Of a stretch of DNA of 13,607 nucleotides, positions 1-7,492 are shown one piece after another. Each line of letters opens with the position of its first letter. The first letter of the stretch is position 1. The notes beneath the pieces were generated by a model. It saw only the letters and a program-made list of their open reading frames with translations, did no database searches and was not told the DNA's origin. The DNA is from JBFHES01 sp041584015 (GTDB taxonomy: Bacteria > Bacteroidota > Bacteroidia > Bacteroidales > M50B96), in NCBI GenBank assembly GCA_041584015.1, contig JBFHES010000112.1, positions 1 through 13,607 of the forward strand. The letters are read 5' to 3'. Position numbers and translations under genes: made by a program.

Positions 1-1329
1 ATCACCATGTATCATATGCACAACATGCAGCAAAAGCATCAACTCAACCCAGCACTCTGGGGCGACTGTCGTGTTTATGTTGGACTTCCTGCACTTTCAT
101 CCGTACAAGTTGGATTTGAAAACCGGGGATTTGAATTCATTGATATAGTGAATAATTTCTCTGATTTCTCTGGCTTCTTGCTAGACGACAACACTATGTC
201 GTTTGATGTTGGAACCAGTCTGCTAGGCTTTGGGTTTACGGCTGGAAAATCTCGCATATCATTCGACTTAAGCCAAAAGAACAGTTTTGCATTTTCATTA
301 CCCAGAGACTTTTTACTCCTAGCTCGTCATGGTAATGCGCATTTTATAGGTGAAACGGCCAACCTTGACAACATTAACATTGATGCGGTTAGCTACACGG
401 AGCTTGCCCTGGGCTATTCCAGAGAAATTACTGACAAATTAAGTGTTGGCGTTCGAGCTAAATTGCTTTATGGTTTAGCCAATTTATCTGTGGAAAACTG
501 GCAAGCAGGATTAACAACTGCACCAGCTACCTATGCCTTAGATATAAATTCAGACATCACCATGAACGTGTCAGCTCCATTGGAATTACAATATGATGCC
601 GAGGGCAACATTGTTAGCGATTCCATTGGAATAATGGACTTAGAGCCAGGCGACCTGGCCAGCAGGTATTTATTGAACAACCCCAACAGAGGTTTTGGTT
701 TCGATTTTGGCGCTATTTATAAAGTGAACGACAAAATAACTGTGAGCGCAAGTGTTACAGATTTTATGAGTTCTATCAATTGGTCGGAAGATGTATACAA
801 CTTCAATTCTGAAGGAGCCTTCCATTTCGAAGGAGTCTCGTTAAATCCGTTCTTGTCTGACGACTTTGAAGAGGAGGACTTTGAAATGCTTACGGATTCA
901 ATTATGGATATCTTTCAGGTAACTAATTCCAACCTCGGCTATACAACCAAACTTGCTACCAGCTACTATCTAGCGGGTAGTTATGATTTGCTTACATGGT
1001 TAAATGTAGGCGGTCTCATTCATGGTCGTGTAAAGAACGATACTCATTACGCCTCTTACACCCTCTCAACAAATGCCAAAGCAGGAAAATATGTTTCCGG
1101 CTCATTAAGTTACACCATGCTTGGCTCCGGTGATTTTAATCTTGGTGTAGGATTAGGTTTCAAACTTGGCCCACTGCAATTATACATGGTTGCTGATAAC
1201 ATTACCGGCATCTATTATGATCCGGTGCAAAGTATACCTTGGCCTGGAAAAACTCAGAATTTGGATTTCCGATTTGGAATTAACATGCTATTTGGATGCA
1301 AAGAAAAGACCGACAAACCCAAGGAGTAA
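1..1329 (+). CDS. DUF5723-type outer-membrane protein, 5' end outside window
   Basis: The reading frame is open from base 1 (Ile-Thr before the first Met at 7), so the true start and a signal peptide very probably lie upstream. The visible 442 codons begin with a YHMHN...Q..LNPA segment near the mature N-terminus, as in DUF5723 proteins of Bacteroidota, which are predicted outer-membrane beta-barrels related in style to FadL/PorV-type barrels. The body alternates aromatic/hydrophobic and polar residues with many Gly and Asn turns (for example GFGFDFGAIYKV, LGVGLGFKLG), and it ends with strands such as DFRFGINMLFG before a short charged tail (KEKTDKPKE). The location is therefore probably the outer membrane; the function is unknown. 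A strong terminator follows 22 bases after the stop. I am sure of the frame and barrel character, and fairly sure of the family, which is recalled rather than searched. Confidence 0.8.
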   Translation: MTMYHMHNMQQKHQLNPALWGDCRVYVGLPALSSVQVGFENRGFEFIDIVNNFSDFSGFLLDDNTMSFDVGTSLLGFGFTAGKSRISFDLSQKNSFAFSLPRDFLLLARHGNAHFIGETANLDNINIDAVSYTELALGYSREITDKLSVGVRAKLLYGLANLSVENWQAGLTTAPATYALDINSDITMNVSAPLELQYDAEGNIVSDSIGIMDLEPGDLASRYLLNNPNRGFGFDFGAIYKVNDKITVSASVTDFMSSINWSEDVYNFNSEGAFHFEGVSLNPFLSDDFEEEDFEMLTDSIMDIFQVTNSNLGYTTKLATSYYLAGSYDLLTWLNVGGLIHGRVKNDTHYASYTLSTNAKAGKYVSGSLSYTMLGSGDFNLGVGLGFKLGPLQLYMVADNITGIYYDPVQSIPWPGKTQNLDFRFGINMLFGCKEKTDKPKE

Positions 1330-1351
1330 TCCTGGATCAATCATAAATTTT

Positions 1352-1384
1352 AAATCCATTTACTTATTAGTAAATGGATTTTTT
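1352..1384 (+). terminator. Rho-independent terminator of the outer-membrane protein gene
   Basis: A perfect 13-bp inverted repeat (AAATCCATTTACT at 1352-1364, AGTAAATGGATTT at 1369-1381) encloses a TATT loop and runs into six T residues at 1379-1384. It lies just after the stop at 1329. The stem is A+T-rich but long and perfect, so termination at this point is likely. Confidence 0.88.
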
Positions 1385-1532
1385 ATACTCTGACATTTAG
1401 CTGTAGTATTTCACGATACACTAATTTTTAAAAACACACAACAAAAACAGCAATTGTTATTAACAAAGGTTACAAAAGTTTACTAACAAGCAAATGTTTA
1501 TAAAAAGCACTACTAACTAGTCCTTTCCTATT

Positions 1533-1548
1533 AATTAAACGTTTAATT
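1533..1548. promoter_or_regulatory. 16-bp perfect palindrome overlapping a promoter (possible operator)
   Basis: AATTAAACGTTTAATT reads the same on both strands. Its right half overlaps the TAATTTTG -7 element at 1544-1551, 45 bases before the ATG at 1594. A dimeric repressor bound here would cover the RNA polymerase contact. That it is an operator is inference, because the region is A+T-rich and short palindromes arise by chance; the central ACGT and the position make it worth noting. Confidence 0.4.
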
Positions 1549-1551
1549 TTG
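1544..1551 (+). promoter_or_regulatory. Probable -7 promoter element for the 269-residue protein gene
   Basis: TAATTTTG fits the Bacteroidota -7 consensus TAnnTTTG exactly. No good TTTG -33 element is found 19-21 nt upstream (the bases there read tcctttcc), so this is a partial match. A start about 7 nt downstream would give a leader of some 35 nt. Nothing else recognisable lies between the preceding terminator and this site. Confidence 0.5.
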
Positions 1552-1593
1552 TATGATACCAACAGAGTATTAACACTTGGTTAACATTTTCAT

Positions 1594-2403
1594 ATGCCAT
1601 ACAGGAGATTACCGAATACAGATGCAGCAAGATTGAAAGCCCTAAAACAGGCTTCGGCTGTTAGTATGAAAGTATCACCATACGATTTAGCTTTTACACA
1701 ACAAACCTTACTTAGGGCTAAGTCCTTTCTACCTCTATTTGAACAGTCTATACTTCGACATAAAGAAGCTTATAAAAATCAGGTAGATAAAAGCAAGACA
1801 TATGGCGACCTGACAAAAAAGGCACGTTTGTACATTTCTCATTTCTTTCAGGTAATGAATATGATGATCATGAGAAATGAACTTCCAAAAACCGCTCGTC
1901 AGTTTTATGGTATTCAAATAAACAGCAAAAACATTCCAAACCTCACAACCGAAGGTGATCTTATTGAGTGGGGTACTAAAATAATTGAAGGAGACCAACT
2001 GCATCGGCGTGAAGGTGGTAAAATGATAACCAACCCTACAGCTGCAATGGTGCGTGTATATTACGAGCAATTTAGTCAGGCACATGTCTATCAAAAAGAT
2101 TTGCAAAAAATAAACATGCAAACACTCTCGAACATTGCAAATATGCGTGACAAAGCAGACGAAATTATTCTACTCATCTGGAATGAAGTAGAAAGTCATT
2201 TCGAGCCTCTTGGTGATGAAGAAAAACGCGAAGCCTCCATGGAGTATGGATTGAAATATGTTTACCGTCCATCTGAGAAGAAGAAAATTGCCATTAAGAA
2301 ACTTAACGACACACGTCTGGAAAGGCTTAACGAGGCGCGAGCAAAAATTCAGGAAGATGAGAAGGCAGCTAAAGATCAGCTCCAACTATTCTCGAACAAC
2401 TAA
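1594..2403 (+). CDS. Conserved Bacteroidota protein of unknown function, 269 aa
   Basis: I cannot assign this to a functional family. The product looks cytoplasmic: no signal peptide or membrane segment, many charged residues, predicted mostly helical. It opens with MPYRRLPNTDAARLKAL, a start I associate loosely with unannotated Bacteroidota proteins. A central part (about 70-165) contains ISHFFQVMNMMIMRNEL and a NPTAAMVRVYYEQF stretch. The end (about 226-265) is Lys/Glu-rich and probably a coiled coil. ATG at 1594 is the natural start because a TAnnTTTG promoter element sits 43 nt upstream. The last 18 bases overlap the 3' end of the opposing CPBP protease gene. No catalytic motif, zinc ligand set or DNA-binding fold is evident. 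The gene is certain, its function open. Confidence 0.85.
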   Translation: MPYRRLPNTDAARLKALKQASAVSMKVSPYDLAFTQQTLLRAKSFLPLFEQSILRHKEAYKNQVDKSKTYGDLTKKARLYISHFFQVMNMMIMRNELPKTARQFYGIQINSKNIPNLTTEGDLIEWGTKIIEGDQLHRREGGKMITNPTAAMVRVYYEQFSQAHVYQKDLQKINMQTLSNIANMRDKADEIILLIWNEVESHFEPLGDEEKREASMEYGLKYVYRPSEKKKIAIKKLNDTRLERLNEARAKIQEDEKAAKDQLQLFSNN

Positions 2404-3300
2404 CTCTCTTGCTTTATACTGCTGTCTGATGTAATAACACAGAACCATAAAAACAGCAGCAGCACCAACAAACGTAGCATAGGTAAAAGGAATGTCGCTG
2501 GTATTACCAACTTCCTCAACATTTACATCCATTGCATAATAATAGCCAACGGCAAAACCATTATTTAGGAAATGAGCTAAAATTGGTAACCACATATTTT
2601 TGCTCCACACAAACAAATATCCTAAGAACAAACCAAGGAAAAGCCTGGGAAGGAAGCCATAAAACTGCATATGAAAAGCACTAAACAGAAAAGCTGTAAC
2701 AAAAATTGCTACATGAACATTACCAAAAAGCTTGATAAGTAATTTCTGAAAAACACCTCGAAACAGGAGCTCTTCTCCAATAGCTGGAATCATGGCTATC
2801 ATAAGCAGATTGACCATAAACTGTCCGAACGTATCCATTTGCAGCAATGACGCAGTAAGCTCTGCAGCCAGATCCTCTTTCTCCCGCATCCAGTCCTCAA
2901 TCCCTTTCATACTATCGGGCAATGCAAGATTAGCATTAAACAAAGCCAAACCATCAATTACTGGCAAAGCAACCAATACGGCAAAAACAACCATTACCAT
3001 CGGAAGTAATAAAGGACGCTTGTTCAGGCGCAAACCAGACAAGGCTCCATTAAAAAACAACGCAGCAATTATGAGTGGTGGAATTACAAACAAGCCAATG
3101 GAGTTGACCATCTGAAAAAACTTCGCTACAGCCATGTCGCCACCAGCAACAGGCATGATTAACTCAGGATTCACAAAATAGTTAACATTGAACAACGGAA
3201 TGGCAAGCAATGCCCCAACAAAGAAAAACACGGTTGTAGAAAATACAACAATTAGTAATGAGAAGATTAACTTCGAAAACGTTGACAGTTCTTTAAACAT
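2386..3300 (-). CDS. CPBP family intramembrane glutamic endopeptidase (CAAX protease/Abi)
   Basis: This 304-residue polytopic membrane protein carries the three hallmark motifs of the CPBP/Abi (Rce1-like) family: EExxxR as EELLFR (Glu176, Glu177, Arg181), FxxxH with His210 in FSAFH, and HxxxN with His243 and Asn247 in the HFLNN segment. These Glu and His residues form the glutamic-protease active site in Rce1 homologues. About eight hydrophobic segments are visible, at roughly 10-36, 65-84, 98-118, 160-175, 196-210, 215-232, 236-254 and 272-290. The substrate is unknown; bacterial members serve in bacteriocin self-immunity or membrane-protein processing, and no bacteriocin gene lies nearby to suggest the former. 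The gene is transcribed leftward, divergent from dusB across 92 bp, and its 3' end overlaps that of the preceding gene by 18 bp. Confidence 0.9.
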   Translation of the reverse strand: MFKELSTFSKLIFSLLIVVFSTTVFFFVGALLAIPLFNVNYFVNPELIMPVAGGDMAVAKFFQMVNSIGLFVIPPLIIAALFFNGALSGLRLNKRPLLLPMVMVVFAVLVALPVIDGLALFNANLALPDSMKGIEDWMREKEDLAAELTASLLQMDTFGQFMVNLLMIAMIPAIGEELLFRGVFQKLLIKLFGNVHVAIFVTAFLFSAFHMQFYGFLPRLFLGLFLGYLFVWSKNMWLPILAHFLNNGFAVGYYYAMDVNVEEVGNTSDIPFTYATFVGAAAVFMVLCYYIRQQYKARELVVRE

Positions 3301-3309
3301 GAATTTTTC

Positions 3310-3317
3310 TATTTTTG
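3310..3317 (+). promoter_or_regulatory. Possible -7 promoter element for dusB
   Basis: TATTTTTG matches TAnnTTTG in the 92-bp gap between the divergent CPBP and dusB genes. The nearest TTG (3282-3284) is 25 nt upstream rather than 19-21, so the -33 half is poor. The implied leader of about 70 nt is compatible with the TTG start of dusB at 3393. Confidence 0.4.
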
Positions 3318-3392
3318 TAGCCTTTTTATGAAAGCTGTAAAGATAATCAGTATCATTAAAAAACGGGTTAAATTAAACAGACAGGATTTATT

Positions 3393-4370
3393 TTGGTAAA
3401 AATTGGAAATACAACACTAAGAAAACAGCCACTTTTTTTGGCACCAATGGAAGATGTTAGCGATGCTTCGTTTCGCAAAATTTGCAAATCATACGGTGCC
3501 GACTTTCTATACACAGAGTTTGTTTCCAGCGATGCGCTGCTAAAGGATATGAAGCGCACGAAACTGAAAATGCAAATTTACCAAGATGAGCGTCCGGTAG
3601 GTATTCAAATCTATGGGAACATTGTAAGTAATATGATTAGCGCTGCTAAAATTGCAGAAGAATTTAATCCTGATGTTATTGATATAAACTTTGGATGCCC
3701 CGTTAAAAAGATTGCCAACCGAGGTGGCGGATCCGGCATGCTTCGGGACATTCCTAAAATGCTTGAAATAACTTCTGAAATAGTAAAGGCAGTGCAATTA
3801 CCTGTAACCGTAAAAACCAGAATTGGATGGGACGACAAAAGCATTGTTATTCCAGATCTGGCAGAACAATTGCAGGACTGTGGAATTCATGCGTTAACCA
3901 TACACGGCCGAACCCGAGCTCAAATGTACACGGGAGAAGCAGACTGGGAAACAATTGGGAAAGTAAAAAACAACCCCAGAATTAAAATTCCGATTATCGG
4001 TAATGGCGACATGGACAGTCCGGAAAAGGTGGCGCAGATGTTCGATCGATATGGTGTTGATGGCATTATGATTGGGCGCGGTAGTATCGGAAATCCATCT
4101 ATCTTCAAGCATGTACGACATTTTCTTGACACAGGCGAAAAACTACCAGCTCCAAATCTTTCCGAACAAGTTGAACATTTACGTATTCTAGTTAACAGCT
4201 CCATCGAAGCCAAAGGCTTACCCGGGGGATTATTACACATGCGCCGCCATATGGCTAAAAACTTTGCAGAACTTAAAGACTTCCGCGATCTACGCATAAA
4301 AATGCTGCGCTGCAACCAGCCGGACGAATTAAATCAAATCTTCGATCAAATTATTGAAACTTACGGATAA
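3393..4370 (+). CDS. dusB: tRNA-dihydrouridine synthase B
   Basis: The 325-residue product reduces specific uridines in the tRNA D-loop to dihydrouridine using FMN and NAD(P)H. Family landmarks appear in order. APMEDVSDASFR (17-28) is at the FMN/substrate end of the TIM barrel. NFGCP has the catalytic acid Cys102. KTRIGW (Lys141, Arg143) and HGRTRAQMYTG (His171, Arg173) are FMN/RNA contacts. GNGD (203-206) and IGRGSIGNP (227-235) bind the FMN phosphate. The helical tRNA-binding domain follows. The length is normal for DusB. The start is TTG at 3393, giving MVKIGN, the usual opening of the family; an in-frame stop at 3369-3371 and no ATG or GTG between leave only TTG (or ATT codons) as candidates. 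It converges on the kinase gene with 9 bp between stop codons and no hairpin there. Confidence 0.95.
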   Translation: MVKIGNTTLRKQPLFLAPMEDVSDASFRKICKSYGADFLYTEFVSSDALLKDMKRTKLKMQIYQDERPVGIQIYGNIVSNMISAAKIAEEFNPDVIDINFGCPVKKIANRGGGSGMLRDIPKMLEITSEIVKAVQLPVTVKTRIGWDDKSIVIPDLAEQLQDCGIHALTIHGRTRAQMYTGEADWETIGKVKNNPRIKIPIIGNGDMDSPEKVAQMFDRYGVDGIMIGRGSIGNPSIFKHVRHFLDTGEKLPAPNLSEQVEHLRILVNSSIEAKGLPGGLLHMRRHMAKNFAELKDFRDLRIKMLRCNQPDELNQIFDQIIETYG

Positions 4371-4379
4371 CCCTAAGAC

Positions 4380-6053
4380 CTAGTAATCAAAGCTACTTCC
4401 TTCCAGGAATTCCCGAAGAATTGATGTGAACGGAATCTCCATATCACTTATCGGCACAAAGTAAGACAAGAACTTAAGCAGTCTTCTTGACTCAGCGTAT
4501 TCAGGAATATTTTTGGGAACTTCCTGCAATAAAGGTTCAGCAAACTGCTTTAGCACACCCAGCTCAAAAAGCAATGCAGTATTAAACATCACATCAGCTT
4601 CTTCCTGATAAGGGAAAATATATTTTTTCTCGCCGTGTCCTACACTGCTCCAGCGTTTAAGCGTATCGAGAGCAGAATAACCTCTATATAAATTATCGCG
4701 CACAATTCTTCTAAGCAACCTGTTATCGGTTGTTGGAATACGATTGTGACTATCGATTCCTAATTGCGTAAGCGCAGAAACATAAACCTTGAATTTATTC
4801 TCCTTTTTAATAAAAGCACTTAACTCAGGATTTAAAGCATGAATTCCTTCAACGATCAAAACATTATTCGATTCAAGTTTTAAGTACTTATCGGCATAAT
4901 ACCGACTACCATTGGTAAAGGAGAACTTTGGTAATTTAACTTCCTTTCCGTTAAACAAATCAATCATCTGATCATTAAAAAGCTTTATATCCAAGGCATG
5001 TGGACTCTCAAAATCGTATTCGCCGTTTTCATCCAAAGGTGTTTTAGCACGATCAACAAAATAGTTATCCAAAGAAATCTGAATCGGTTTCATACCAAGC
5101 ACGCGCAGTTGTATTGCAAGACGTTTGGTAAAAGTTGTTTTACCAGAAGAAGAAGGACCGGATACCAAAATCACTTTAATATCTTTTCGTTTCTCATCAA
5201 TCTTATCGGCAATTTGGGCTAATTTCTTTTCCTGCAATGCTTCTGCAATCTTAATCAATTCACTTACCTTACCATCCAGTATCACCTCGTTCAAGCTACC
5301 AACAGTAGGCACATCCAGAATCTTCACCCAGCTTTTGTGCTCCTGAAATATCTCAAACATCTTATTTTGCAGCACAATTTCTTCCAGCTCATTTGGCTTA
5401 TCAGCCTTGGGCAAAATGAGCAACATTCCGTCGTAATACTTCACCAAATCGAAATTACTCAGATATCCGGTGCTTGGAACCAAATGCCCGTAGTAATAAT
5501 CCGAAACATTATCTAATGTATAAACCGATGAATACATTTGGGAACGCGTTCTAAGGAGGGTGCACTTATCATGCAGACCTAATTTCTCAAAAATCTCAAC
5601 GGCCTTGGTGGTTTCATGTTCTTCACGAGTGATGGGTAAATCAGCCTTTATGATTTCCTGCATACGTTTCCGGATGTCTATCAATGCTTGAAAATGCATT
5701 TCAACATCAAGATTGAGTCCTTCAATTTCACAATAAACACCTCGCGATACAGAATGCTCTACCTTCAGCTCCGACTCCGGAAAAACATCCTTGACGGCTT
5801 TGTACAAAACCATGGTTAATGAACGTATGTACATTCGTCTGCCATCCTTGTGGGTATAATCAATAAAACGAATGGTTTTTGGCTTATAAATGGCATAGCA
5901 CAATTCCTTTAGCGAATTATTAACCATTGCTCCTAAAACAGGGCCATTCATTTTAATCTGCTTATCTTTAACTATGTCATGGAGTTGCGTACCAATTGGA
6001 TATTCCGATTCGGTTCCGGTATTCTCGCACTTTATTCTAATTTGCTTTAGCAT
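4380..6053 (-). CDS. Nucleoside (uridine-type) kinase with TGS and ThrRS-like N-terminal domains
   Basis: This 557-residue protein is a fusion seen widely in Bacteroidota and Firmicutes. Residues 1-65 resemble a TGS domain. Residues about 70-240 resemble the second additional (editing-type) domain of threonyl-tRNA synthetase, including YKAVKDVFPES. Residues 290-500 form a uridine kinase/phosphoribulokinase domain with a P-loop GPSSSGKT (299-306), SLDNYF (327-332) and a VLIVEGIHAL strand (398-407). By homology it phosphorylates a nucleoside, probably uridine or cytidine, in pyrimidine salvage; the natural substrate is not settled by sequence. The HxxxH metal-binding motif that begins the ThrRS editing domain appears lost (SLTMV at about 78-82), so this part probably does not edit tRNA. 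ATG at 6053 starts in the typical MLKQIRIKCENTG. No convincing promoter was found upstream. Confidence 0.9.
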   Translation of the reverse strand: MLKQIRIKCENTGTESEYPIGTQLHDIVKDKQIKMNGPVLGAMVNNSLKELCYAIYKPKTIRFIDYTHKDGRRMYIRSLTMVLYKAVKDVFPESELKVEHSVSRGVYCEIEGLNLDVEMHFQALIDIRKRMQEIIKADLPITREEHETTKAVEIFEKLGLHDKCTLLRTRSQMYSSVYTLDNVSDYYYGHLVPSTGYLSNFDLVKYYDGMLLILPKADKPNELEEIVLQNKMFEIFQEHKSWVKILDVPTVGSLNEVILDGKVSELIKIAEALQEKKLAQIADKIDEKRKDIKVILVSGPSSSGKTTFTKRLAIQLRVLGMKPIQISLDNYFVDRAKTPLDENGEYDFESPHALDIKLFNDQMIDLFNGKEVKLPKFSFTNGSRYYADKYLKLESNNVLIVEGIHALNPELSAFIKKENKFKVYVSALTQLGIDSHNRIPTTDNRLLRRIVRDNLYRGYSALDTLKRWSSVGHGEKKYIFPYQEEADVMFNTALLFELGVLKQFAEPLLQEVPKNIPEYAESRRLLKFLSYFVPISDMEIPFTSILREFLEGSSFDY

Positions 6054-6214
6054 ATGTTCTTTCTTTATGTCCTATTATTAACGACATTCCAACTTCAAAG
6101 ATTCAATAAAACGGATTTTTACGTAGGTTTATTATAGCGGTTAATACAATGATACTGCAAGATAAGAAATATTACCAGCCTAATTTTTTTGATAGGAGAA
6201 ATCGATTAATCGAG

Positions 6215-6245
6215 TTGTACATTCATATCTTTATATATAGATTTG
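6215..6245 (+). promoter_or_regulatory. Bacteroidota sigma-factor promoter (-33/-7) for the DUF6132 gene
   Basis: TTG at 6215-6217 and TAGATTTG at 6238-6245 are separated by exactly 20 nt, matching the TTTG/TAnnTTTG architecture with 19-21 nt spacing. The predicted transcript starts near 6252, about 11 nt before the ATG at 6263. The rest of the 209-bp gap back to 6053 shows no other recognisable signal. Confidence 0.75.
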
Positions 6246-6262
6246 TAAATTATTAAATTGAT

Positions 6263-6481
6263 ATGAAAAAATACCTAACCATAAAACTTGCAATTGGAAT
6301 TGTACTTGGTGCAATAGCCGGATATGCCTACTATTATTTCATTGGGTGTTCCTCTGGAACTTGTTCTATCACTTCGAGCCCTGTAAACAGCACCCTATAC
6401 GGTACACTTATGGGTGGCTTATTATTTTTCAACAAAAAGGAAGATAAAGAAGCAAGCGACAAGGACTCAACGGATGAATAA
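6263..6481 (+). CDS. DUF6132-type small membrane protein, 72 aa
   Basis: A short protein with a first membrane segment (about 8-27, LAIGIVLGAIAGYAYYYFIG), a conserved CSSGTC motif (Cys29, Cys34) followed by SITSSP, a second weaker membrane segment (about 44-56, ending GGLLFF) and a very acidic/lysine-rich tail. The YYYFIGCSSGTC pattern is that of DUF6132 proteins, as I recall the family. Their function is unknown; the cysteine pair might be redox-active or bind metal, but that is inference. It has a good promoter of its own and runs opposite to the glycosyltransferase gene, overlapping its 3' end by 15 bp, so it is not part of that operon. The start is fixed by the lone upstream ATG close to the predicted transcript start. 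Confidence 0.85.
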   Translation: MKKYLTIKLAIGIVLGAIAGYAYYYFIGCSSGTCSITSSPVNSTLYGTLMGGLLFFNKKEDKEASDKDSTDE

Positions 6482-7486
6482 ATCGCTAAACCTGCGCTTC
6501 TTTCTAAGATAAAAATCAAACACAATACTACGTTGATACATGCCTTTCGTGTTTCGATTTCTCACGGGAAGTTGTGCTCGCTTTTGCTTTAACACTTTTA
6601 AACCATAATAAAAATCCTGATGAGCCTTTGCCACAGAAGACAATCCGAACAGTTTTCCCTCGGCTACAAATTTTAGCGCCGCTACACCATCAAAAACCAT
6701 TCTTAAGACAATGGTTTTGCGTAAGTTCTCCTCAGGCAGATTTTTATACAAAAGCCACAAATTATTCCGAAAGTTCAGGTAAAGCTTTTTAGGACTATCG
6801 TATGGCAATGTTCCGCCTCCAAGGTGATAAACAATTGACTCTGGCTCATACCACACCTGGTAACCCCTGTTTTTAAAACGCCAACACAAATCGATCTCCT
6901 CCATGTGCGCAAAAAAGTCCGCGTCAAATCCATTAACATCGTGATACGCCTCTGCTCTAACAAACATACAAGCTCCGGTTGCCCAAAAAACTTCTGATGC
7001 AGTATCATATTGATCATTGTCCACCTCTACATCATCAAGAATTCTTCCACGGCAAAATGGAAAGCCAAACTTATCAATATACCCTCCGGCAGCACCGGCG
7101 TATTCAAACTTATCTTTCTCAGTATAAGATCTGATACGTGGCATGCATGCAGCAATTCCTTTGTTATTTTCCATACGGTTAATCACCGGATCAATCCAGC
7201 CTTCACTAACCTCCACGTCTGAATTTAGAAGGATGTAGTAATCTGCATTCACCTGTTCCAGCGCTTTGTTGTAACCTCCCGCAAAACCATAATTTTCCTT
7301 TAATTCTATAATGGTTATTTGCGGATAGTGTTCGCGCACAAAAGCCACAGAGTCATCGCTTGAGCCGTTATCTGCTACAACTATCTCTACATTAGGTTGT
7401 GTCGAATATTTCACAACAGACGGGAGATAGGTATTCAGAATATCCTGAGTATTCCAGTTTAAAATTACAACTGCAGTTTGAGCCAT
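6467..7486 (-). CDS. Glycosyltransferase family 2 (rhamnosyltransferase-like)
   Basis: This 339-residue GT-A fold glycosyltransferase transfers a sugar from a nucleotide-sugar donor to an envelope glycan or lipid acceptor; donor and acceptor are not readable from sequence. Visible landmarks are the N-terminal nucleotide-binding strand AVVILNWN (5-12), VADNGSSDDS (37-46), the NSD metal-site variant of DxD (88-90), ATGACMFVR (169-177) and HMEEIDLCWRFKNRG (194-208), which carries the catalytic acidic residues. No membrane anchor is evident; a basic C-terminus could sit on the inner membrane face. It follows the LpxL-type acyltransferase gene by 6 bp and is surely co-transcribed with it, which suggests a role in lipopolysaccharide or another envelope glycan. 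The 3' end overlaps the DUF6132 gene by 15 bp. Confidence 0.92.
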   Translation of the reverse strand: MAQTAVVILNWNTQDILNTYLPSVVKYSTQPNVEIVVADNGSSDDSVAFVREHYPQITIIELKENYGFAGGYNKALEQVNADYYILLNSDVEVSEGWIDPVINRMENNKGIAACMPRIRSYTEKDKFEYAGAAGGYIDKFGFPFCRGRILDDVEVDNDQYDTASEVFWATGACMFVRAEAYHDVNGFDADFFAHMEEIDLCWRFKNRGYQVWYEPESIVYHLGGGTLPYDSPKKLYLNFRNNLWLLYKNLPEENLRKTIVLRMVFDGVAALKFVAEGKLFGLSSVAKAHQDFYYGLKVLKQKRAQLPVRNRNTKGMYQRSIVFDFYLRKKRRFSDLFIR

Positions 7487-7492
7487 ATTACT

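Noticed and set aside
1488..1498. AAGCAAATGTT shared with 9248-9258, both upstream of promoters
   Set aside because: An 11-base A+T-rich match between two intergenic regions is not enough to claim a shared regulator site; distances to the -7 elements differ (about 56 and 71).
1735..2121. 128-codon antisense frame inside the 269-residue protein gene
   Set aside because: The Phe/Tyr/Cys-rich reverse translation is typical of antisense reading through A+T-rich helical protein code; no start signal is present.
2386..3300. CPBP/Abi protein as part of a bacteriocin immunity or phage-defence locus
   Set aside because: No bacteriocin precursor, transporter, nuclease or toxin gene is nearby; the neighbours are housekeeping genes.
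3920..4315. 131-codon antisense frame inside dusB
   Set aside because: The dusB frame has all catalytic motifs through this region; the reverse product is Arg/Ser-rich shadow sequence without a promoter.
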